From Azospirillaceae bacterium (GTDB lineage: Bacteria > Pseudomonadota > Alphaproteobacteria > Azospirillales > Azospirillaceae), in assembly GCA_031291675.1 (NCBI GenBank), contig JARLIO010000092.1, positions 1 to 64,000 of the forward strand: a DNA stretch of 64,000 nucleotides, read 5' to 3'. Below the pieces are notes generated by a model that saw only the letters and a program-made list of their open reading frames with translations, did not search any database and had not been told where the DNA came from. Position numbers and translations under genes: made by a program. Below, piece by piece: positions 58,056 through 64,000 of this stretch (position 1 is the first letter of the stretch; the number at the start of each line of letters is the position of its first letter).

Positions 58056-61000
58056 TCAGGGGACGGTGGCTTCCTTCATTTTCACGACATAGGCCTCCAC
58101 GACCTGTAAGGCCAATAATGCCGTTTCCTTGTTGAGGTTCTTCACATCAGGAAAACCTTTGCGTTTGATGCCAAAAAGCTTCAGCAGGTGCTTGGCCGGG
58201 GTCATGCCGCCGACCAGTTGGCGGAACTCGGGGCCGCCGAGCCCGTCCAATGTCGCCCGGACCCGCTTTTCGGCCGCGTCCCGCTCGGCGCGCGCTCGTT
58301 CATGGCGGGATTGCAGTGCGGCCTGCCTCCTGGCGACCTCTTCGGCGCCGAGACTCTGCTTTTCAAGCATGACATCCAGCAGGGTCCCATGGTCAAGCGA
58401 GTTGTACAGGACCTCGATCGAGTCGGCGACCTTCTGGCTTTTGGTCCATTCCGGACGCTTGTCGAAAATGTGCCCCTGGGAATCACTGGCCGTAATATCG
58501 AGCAAGGCGAACTTGCTGGCGCTGTCCTTCAGGGGAAGGGTGATATCCGGACGCGTGCCGCCCCCGAGAATACTGGTGTCCTGGTCGGTCCAGGGGACTT
58601 GATCCCGCGACGGCAGAAGCTGATAGGTGCGCTCCTCGATCAGATAGCCGGCGACCCGATGCAGCATTTTCAGAGAACGGCTTTCTGCGTAAATGCGCCG
58701 TCGTTTTTCCTGATGCGCGAGAGCGCGCAGTGTCAGATATTCATCTTCTTTAAAGTCGTTTGGCCATCCGGCTTTGGCCGCAGCCTCGGCGATCTCTTCG
58801 TTATATTTATTCTTCTCCAGCTGCTTCCCAGATTGCAGCGTGCGGACCTTCTGCAGGTCGTAGAACGCCGCCTTGTCTTTCTCGACCTTGTGCCAGTCCG
58901 TCTGCAGGTTGAGCATTTGGAGAAGATGCGAACCGTCTTCATCCCATTCGCCGAAAGCGCCGCGAACCAGTTCCTCGTGAGCCGTGTTCGTGCTTCTCGT
59001 CACGGTCTCAGCGAAGGTCTCCACCTCTTCCTGCTGTTTCGTGGTCATGCCGCCCACCGAAGTGTAGTGGAGAACGGTGGCGTATTTATACTTCTTGGCC
59101 TTGGAAGTCTGCTTTTGGTAATTGAAATCGGACAGGTCTTCCACCGCGATAAACGTCGATGTATCATCCGGAGCAGATTGTACAACCGTAGGCTTGGTCA
59201 GTGCGAAGGCGCTGTCATAAAGATCTTTGGCACGTTGCGCAATCCCATGAAGTCCATCCTTCTCGGCCTTTTTCCCGACACTTTCCGCAACCTGAGCGGC
59301 CTTGTCCAACAAGGAAGGGTCTTTTGTCAGGGTGAAGATCTCGATCTGGAGATACCCGACATCCAGGATGGCGTCTTCGTCATAGATATCTGCGCCATCA
59401 AGCACGCTAAAGAGCCGATCAAGGAGCCCTGTGATGAGTTCGCAGGTGGCAGGATTATTTTGAAGCGCAATCTCAAGATGAGTTATCATCTCGCCATACT
59501 GCTCATTGGCGGCGTCTTTTTCGGCCTGTTCCAGTGATTTTTCGGCGATCTTCTTCTCGACCACGCCGGGATCCAGGCCGGTCTCGCGCAGGATCGCGCA
59601 AAGCTGCTGACAGGTATCCAGATCCTCGGCATCGGCCCACGAGAGCATGGCCTCGGCCCACGCCCCGATCTGCTTCTGCACGGCGGTCGCGTTCGTCTTC
59701 GAGAGGGCGGCGATCTGACCAAGCCGTTGGATGCTGTCACACAAGGCATCACCGTCGCCGACGGTTTTGGCCAGATTGCCAAGTTCCCACTCGATCGAAC
59801 CCACCATCTTGGCAATCTGCTCCGCTTCCTTGGTTGCACCCGCCTTGGACAGGAAGTTTGCCACCTTCAACGCCTGCACACTGTCGGACTGTTCGCAGGC
59901 AATCTCACCCGCCGCACAGGCCAGACGGCACGCCTCTTCCGTTGTCTCGGGGCTCGCGACCAGTCTTGTCGCGGCGTCGTATATCAACGCCCCGGCCATC
60001 GACCGATAGATACCGGCTTTGGTGTCACCCGAATCGAATTCGCGTTTGACGTTTTGGGCCGCGCTCTCGGCGATCTTTGCCGCAAGCCGCGTGGTATCCT
60101 GGCCGCCGACATCGAGAACAGTCGCGGCAAGGTCCAGTTGTACATCGACTTGGTCCGCGGCCGCCTCGGTAACACCGATGGCCAGATCCGTGATCGCGCT
60201 CCGGAGCTCCGGGCTTTGCCCGACATCAAAGCTCGACAGGAATCTGATGGCATCCAGGGTGACGTTGGCTTGGTTGGTCTTCAGCGCCCGCTGTCCTGCA
60301 GCCGCGGCAATTACCATCGCGTCGTCACCGGGAGCGACCTCCATCAGGCATTGGGCCGCATTGACCATCGCTTGCCAGTCTTCCGCTGCCTCGGCAAGCT
60401 GTGCGGCTCTCATGGCATAATCGGCGGCCGCGGCCGTGAGTTTCGGGTCGTGAGATGTCATCCGGGCCTGGAGTCGGGCCATCGCGAGGGAAGCCTCGGG
60501 GTCTTCACTGGTGTCGGCCATCGACGCGGCTCTGCGTACAATGTCGAACACCCGGTCGACCGGTGGCGAGGGGACGTCCAGGAGCAACGTCGCGGCCGCG
60601 ATCAAGTCCGGAATCTTGTTCTGCGCTGCGGCTATTTCAGCTGAGCGCAGCGTGAGCTCGATGACGTCGGACACCGGGGCTCCCAGCCGCAAGAGATTTT
60701 CGGCCGACCGAAGCGCAATGTTCGATTGTCCTTTCTCTATCGCCACGGTTGCGGCCTTGACGGTCATGCCCAGGGCGGCCTCGGGATCCAATCTGCCCGC
60801 GAGGATGGCGGCGCGAAACAGGAGTTCGGCGTTGCCGTCCGCCTGGCCCAACTCGTAGAAAAGCCTGGCACAATCGAGAACGAGCGCGTTGTCGCGGGAC
60901 TTTGCCGCTTCCTGGTAGGCCGCCATAAGCGCGTCCAGGGCAGCGGCCGGATTGCCCTGTTGGATCAGGTCTACCGCCTGCGCGAGCAGCGCCCGGCCGT

Positions 61001-62135
61001 CGGCGCCCCCTTTCAGTCCTCCCTTCAGAACGCGGAACTTGAATGCCCGGTCGGCCAGGATGTCGAGGGCCGGGTAGGTGGAAGCATCGAAGCCGGCGAG
61101 GCCCTGGCGGCTGCGCGCCAGCGCGAACGCCTGGGCAACCAGCTCCGTCGCCGCAGCGCGGCCGCCATGGATGTCGGCGAGCAGGTCGGCCTTGATCCGC
61201 ACGGTTTCCAGGCGTTTGACGAACATGGCGGGATCGGCGGTGTCGCCCGCGTCCTGCAGGGCGGCGCGAGCTTCCTGCCTCAAGGCCGCGACGCGGGCGT
61301 CGGCACCGCTTGTCAGGGGCAGCGGCTCCGGGTCCGGCAGGTCCCGGTGTTCGAGGGGCGGGTCTTCGAGATCGAGGTCTTCAAGTTCCTGGCCATCCCG
61401 CATCAGCACGACAAAACTGAACGGCAAGGGTTTGAAGACCTTGAGCAGTTGCTCGACACGGGCCTTCAGGCGGCCGGGCTGCCGCCCCTCAAGGCTCAGG
61501 ACGATCGTGTTGTTCTTCTCGGGGTGTGCCCAGGCCTGGCCCCAGGTGATGACCTCCAGCCTCGTTTTGCGCTTGATCAGAGCGGCGAGCGCCTTGCCAT
61601 TGCGCGAGCGATGGCACAACAGGCGATGATCTTCGCTTTTCTTGCCCAGGCCCACGGCGAAATTCAGCGGTTGGCTCTTCAGTTTCTTCAAGACGATCAA
61701 TAGATAGGCCTTGTAGGCCTCGGCATTCCCGAACGCGGCATCGTCATCGGCCTCGGTGTCGGCTTTCTCCGCCACCGGTTCCGGGCTTTCCCCCTGTTTG
61801 ATCACCGCCTTGCGTTCCGCTGCGATGACGACCGGCAGGCGCTTCAGGGCTTCAACCGTGTTGCGGCTGTCCGTGGCGTCGAAAACCGTGGTAATCGGCG
61901 GCCTCTTCAAGAGCTTTTCGATCTCGCCGACAACCTTGGACGCAACGGCATCGATTTGGGCGAGCGCGGTGAGACAGGCCTCGAGGCGAGGTTTGTCCGG
62001 GGCCTTGTCGAAGGCCGCCCGGGCACGTTCGTAGCTGCCGAGTGCCTTGGCCAGATCGTCGCCGGTCGAAAGGCCCTTGGGCGCGCCGCTCAACCACCAA
62101 CGGGCATTAAGTTCAGGTTGGGAATTTTTCTTCAT
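58056..62135 (-). CDS. 1,359-residue protein of unknown function: helical repeats plus C-terminal RPD/DIT domain
   Basis: I do not recognise a full-length family. Residues 1-270 look like a separate domain with a Lys/Arg-rich middle ([19 protein letters not shown]) and a charged Asp/Glu/Pro linker. About 280-960 are Ala-rich helical hairpins resembling TPR/SEL-like repeats (for example [19 protein letters not shown]). Residues 1000-1359 form a distinct domain with [12 protein letters not shown] (1191-1202), [18 protein letters not shown] (1209-1226) and a basic coiled coil near 1255-1300. No signal peptide or membrane segment. Two 60-base lines counted by hand inside the gene (59101 and 59341) are 45% and 52% G+C, below the surroundings. 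A LacI-type regulator diverges upstream. Start ATG 62135 has only a weak Shine-Dalgarno. Confidence 0.75.
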   Translation of the reverse strand: MKKNSQPELNARWWLSGAPKGLSTGDDLAKALGSYERARAAFDKAPDKPRLEACLTALAQIDAVASKVVGEIEKLLKRPPITTVFDATDSRNTVEALKRLPVVIAAERKAVIKQGESPEPVAEKADTEADDDAAFGNAEAYKAYLLIVLKKLKSQPLNFAVGLGKKSEDHRLLCHRSRNGKALAALIKRKTRLEVITWGQAWAHPEKNNTIVLSLEGRQPGRLKARVEQLLKVFKPLPFSFVVLMRDGQELEDLDLEDPPLEHRDLPDPEPLPLTSGADARVAALRQEARAALQDAGDTADPAMFVKRLETVRIKADLLADIHGGRAAATELVAQAFALARSRQGLAGFDASTYPALDILADRAFKFRVLKGGLKGGADGRALLAQAVDLIQQGNPAAALDALMAAYQEAAKSRDNALVLDCARLFYELGQADGNAELLFRAAILAGRLDPEAALGMTVKAATVAIEKGQSNIALRSAENLLRLGAPVSDVIELTLRSAEIAAAQNKIPDLIAAATLLLDVPSPPVDRVFDIVRRAASMADTSEDPEASLAMARLQARMTSHDPKLTAAAADYAMRAAQLAEAAEDWQAMVNAAQCLMEVAPGDDAMVIAAAAGQRALKTNQANVTLDAIRFLSSFDVGQSPELRSAITDLAIGVTEAAADQVDVQLDLAATVLDVGGQDTTRLAAKIAESAAQNVKREFDSGDTKAGIYRSMAGALIYDAATRLVASPETTEEACRLACAAGEIACEQSDSVQALKVANFLSKAGATKEAEQIAKMVGSIEWELGNLAKTVGDGDALCDSIQRLGQIAALSKTNATAVQKQIGAWAEAMLSWADAEDLDTCQQLCAILRETGLDPGVVEKKIAEKSLEQAEKDAANEQYGEMITHLEIALQNNPATCELITGLLDRLFSVLDGADIYDEDAILDVGYLQIEIFTLTKDPSLLDKAAQVAESVGKKAEKDGLHGIAQRAKDLYDSAFALTKPTVVQSAPDDTSTFIAVEDLSDFNYQKQTSKAKKYKYATVLHYTSVGGMTTKQQEEVETFAETVTRSTNTAHEELVRGAFGEWDEDGSHLLQMLNLQTDWHKVEKDKAAFYDLQKVRTLQSGKQLEKNKYNEEIAEAAAKAGWPNDFKEDEYLTLRALAHQEKRRRIYAESRSLKMLHRVAGYLIEERTYQLLPSRDQVPWTDQDTSILGGGTRPDITLPLKDSASKFALLDITASDSQGHIFDKRPEWTKSQKVADSIEVLYNSLDHGTLLDVMLEKQSLGAEEVARRQAALQSRHERARAERDAAEKRVRATLDGLGGPEFRQLVGGMTPAKHLLKLFGIKRKGFPDVKNLNKETALLALQVVEAYVVKMKEATVP

Positions 62136-62621
62136 TGCGAAGCGTCACCGTTTACCCGTCGCAAAAAGCGAAATATGATGAGAAACGCGGGCGGAAAATG
62201 CCGTGAGGTCTTCCGAAGATTCCATGAATTTCCCAACGCGGCAACTGAAAATTGCTTAACGCCGATGGCACTCAACAACGGATGACGCTTTCGATTGGCG
62301 AGGCCCGCTGTAGCGGGCGTTACGCCGTGTGCTGATTGATAGCGTCCTTGCCGACGTCGCGGACCAACGCGATCGGCTCAACCAGACGTGGTTTGCTCTT
62401 CATTTTGACGGTGACCAGACACCGGTGCTGCGCCGCAACGGGAAACGGACCGTCATGGCGGTGCAGAGCCTTTTCCGATCGGCTGGCAAAGGGCACGCGC
62501 GGGGCCGGAATCGCGGCCGGGATGTCACGCAAACGTTCGCAAGACTTCATGCCCCCGTCACCCGCTTCTGCTATCGAAACGGTTGAGGCTTACTTTCAGC
62601 AGGCAGACCCGGCGGCGTGGC
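62136..62621. other. Divergent region between the large unknown gene and the LacI-type gene
   Basis: About 490 bases. It contains a compact inverted repeat GCCCGCT-GT-AGCGGGC (62303-62318). The first 200 bases are AT-richer and suit promoters. Open frames of 75-85 codons exist on both strands around 62320-62590 but show no family resemblance; one could be a decayed gene remnant, which I cannot establish. Confidence 0.4.
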
Positions 62622-63629
62622 ATGAAAAGGACCATTGCAACGATCCGGGACGTGGCTGTTCATGCCGGCGTCTCGGTTTCGACGGTTTCCCGCGTCATCA
62701 ATGGGCGTGGTCCCACCCATACCGAAACCACCAGCCGGGTCCGGGCGGTGATCGCTGAATTGGGATTTCGCCCCAACCCGGCGGGACGTGCCTTGAAGAG
62801 TGCGCGCAGCGATTGCCTGGGCGTTGTTCTGCCGGCGCTGAGTGATCCGTGTCACGCGGGAACCCTCGCGGCCTTGGAAAGTGCCGCATGCGGCTACGGG
62901 CGCGGGGTCATGATCGCCTGCGGCGGCGGCGATGACAGTGAATGTGCCGCGGTCGAACGGCTGCTGGCGCACCGGGTGTCGGGGATGATCCTGACCGTTT
63001 GCGATGCCGGCCGGAGCGACGCCCTGGCGATGCTCGATCGTGAAGGCGTGCCCTATGTCCTGGCCCATAACCTGCCACGGCGATCCGCCGAGTCTGGTGT
63101 CGGCGTCGCGGTCGCCACCGACCCGGATGCGGCCGCGCTTCTCCTGGTCGACGCCATGACCGGGCATGGCCATCGGGTCGTTGGCAACGTTGCGTCCCCG
63201 GAGCAGCCCGCCGATTGGGCCTGTCGTTTCGCCGATACCCTTGATCGGGTTTTGCGGGCTCGCGACCTGCCGCCGGTGCTGCGGTTCGACCGGTCCGCCC
63301 TGCGCGCCGCGTTGGCCGGCCCCGGTGCGCCGAGCCTGTTGTGGTGCGGTGGTGCCGTCACGGCGCAGGCCCTGCTGCGCGACCTCCGGGATCTCGGACG
63401 GATGGTTCCGGGCGACATCGCGGTCATTGCCGGCGAGGGCGTGGTGGCCCCGGACCTGGCCCCGGACCTGGCCCCGGACCTGGCGGTGATCGCGTCGCCG
63501 ACGGGGGCGATCGGGGATCGCGCCGTCGAGCTGCTGATCGCGGCAATCGCCGGTGATGATCCGGTTGCATCGGTCTTGTTGCCGCCGCAATTCTGGCCCG
63601 GTCAAACGCTCGGGACCGTCCGGCGCTGA
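62622..63629 (+). CDS. LacI-family transcriptional regulator
   Basis: A 335-residue repressor. The N-terminal helix-turn-helix and hinge read ATIRDVAVHAGVSVSTVSRVING, then RVRAVIAELGFRPNPAGRALKS; the rest is a periplasmic-binding-protein-like effector domain (CLGVVLPALSDPCHAG, HRVSGMILTVCDAG, GDIAVIAGEG). Near the C-terminus a 12-bp unit is repeated three times and encodes APDLAPDLAPDLA. Start ATG 62622 gives the family-typical opening. Target genes are unknown; the divergent large gene is one candidate. Confidence 0.9.
   Translation: MKRTIATIRDVAVHAGVSVSTVSRVINGRGPTHTETTSRVRAVIAELGFRPNPAGRALKSARSDCLGVVLPALSDPCHAGTLAALESAACGYGRGVMIACGGGDDSECAAVERLLAHRVSGMILTVCDAGRSDALAMLDREGVPYVLAHNLPRRSAESGVGVAVATDPDAAALLLVDAMTGHGHRVVGNVASPEQPADWACRFADTLDRVLRARDLPPVLRFDRSALRAALAGPGAPSLLWCGGAVTAQALLRDLRDLGRMVPGDIAVIAGEGVVAPDLAPDLAPDLAVIASPTGAIGDRAVELLIAAIAGDDPVASVLLPPQFWPGQTLGTVRR
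63447..63482 (+). repeat. Three in-frame 12-bp repeats inside the LacI-type gene
   Basis: GCCCCGGACCTG is present three times without interruption or mismatch and codes for Ala-Pro-Asp-Leu each time. Being a multiple of three, copy-number change would keep the frame. Confidence 0.85.
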
Positions 63630-63820
63630 GGCGATCGGCCTCCCGCTATTTTGCGGTGCCCGATTTTGCGCCAGGGCGGCGACGCCCCATGCTAACCTCC
63701 AGCGATCGCCAATGCCCGCGCCGGGCGGCCGATTGATCCCGAGGCCCCCTGTGGAAGCGGCGCGATACGCCCCACATGACGAGCGTCACATAACCCATTC
63801 CGTCACGGAAAACTCAAGCG

Positions 63821-64000
63821 ATGATGTCGAAAATCCGTCTGTTCCTTCCCCACCTGCTGGCCGTGGCGCTGATCCTGGCGCCCGCCCTGGCGGAGGCCAA
63901 GGCCGGCAGTGGCAGCAGCTTTGGCAGCCGGGGCAGCCGGACCTATATGACGGCGCCAACGACGCCGACCGCCCCCTCGGTCGCGGCCCCGATCGGGCGT
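63821..64000 (+). CDS. N-terminal part of a Tim44-like domain protein, cut by the window edge
   Basis: Sixty codons are visible. A signal peptide or membrane anchor (LFLPHLLAVALILAPALAEA) is followed by GSGSSFGSRGSRTYMTAP and a Thr/Ala/Pro-rich linker. This opening is characteristic of bacterial Tim44-domain membrane proteins, whose function is poorly known. Two ATGs (63821, 63824) are adjacent; no strong Shine-Dalgarno is seen. The Tim44 domain itself lies outside the window. Confidence 0.75.
   Translation, partial: MMSKIRLFLPHLLAVALILAPALAEAKAGSGSSFGSRGSRTYMTAPTTPTAPSVAAPIGR

Noticed and set aside
58056-62621. Toxin-immunity pair formed by the large protein and a small neighbour
   Set aside because: No convincing small immunity gene is found beside it; short frames at 62320-62590 lack ribosome sites and family features.

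Overview
The window is high-G+C DNA, almost certainly chromosomal and from an alphaproteobacterium. The evidence is gene order and content: dnaN-recF-gyrB, a kinase-domain-only HPr kinase followed by rapZ, EIIA-Man, HPr and Enzyme I, then ahcY, and further on an Entner-Doudoroff gluconate locus, a cyanide-insensitive-type bd oxidase and NikR. A Rhodospirillales-like host is my inference, not something the sequence proves. I found no rRNA, tRNA or CRISPR.

Layout. 1-48: edge fragment of a probable transposase. 351-5441 (minus): six-gene accessory operon (Tat-exported chloroperoxidase-like hydrolase, isochorismatase-fold hydrolase, XapX protein, amidohydrolase, DoxX, DUF1275). 5896-10972 (plus): replication genes dnaN, recF, gyrB. 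11239-15244 (plus): regulatory phosphotransferase chain HprK-RapZ-EIIA-HPr-EI, with a possible 45-residue coupled small ORF between rapZ and EIIA. 15303-17809 (plus): ahcY behind a near-perfect 44-bp palindrome, then ppk2. 17819-20642: glutamine amidotransferase, polysaccharide-type methyltransferase, 2OG-Fe(II) oxygenase. 21094-23713 (plus): bd oxidase subunits I and II and a DUF2474 mini-subunit. 23791-26804 (minus): quinone oxidoreductase, methyltransferase, amidotransferase. 27144-29512 (plus): IalB-like protein, rlmN, two tiny coupled membrane proteins.

29496-36717 is a gluconate/Entner-Doudoroff locus: hexR diverges from edd, gluconate symporter, gluconokinase and an exported lactonase, with a HexR-type box just before edd. 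37080-43823 is a peptide utilisation operon (proline iminopeptidase plus a five-gene dipeptide ABC transporter). 43919-45631 is a divergent nickel permease/NikR pair with a clear NikR operator between them. 45644-54821 is a sugar locus: AraC-type regulator divergent from a DUF5107-TPR protein, a sugar ABC transporter and an aldose 1-epimerase. Then come aconitase (54910-57615, minus), a 1,359-residue protein of unknown function with locally low G+C (58056-62135, minus), a divergent LacI-type regulator, and the start of a Tim44-like protein at the right edge.

The most interesting unexplained item is the 1,359-residue protein: a long helical-repeat scaffold with a C-terminal domain carrying GGGTRPD and DITASD...GH motifs that suggest a nuclease or toxin-like fold. 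Next are the palindrome at ahcY, the Lys-to-Leu change in the RapZ Walker A motif, the coupled small ORF in the phosphotransferase operon, and the DUF5107-TPR sugar operon.
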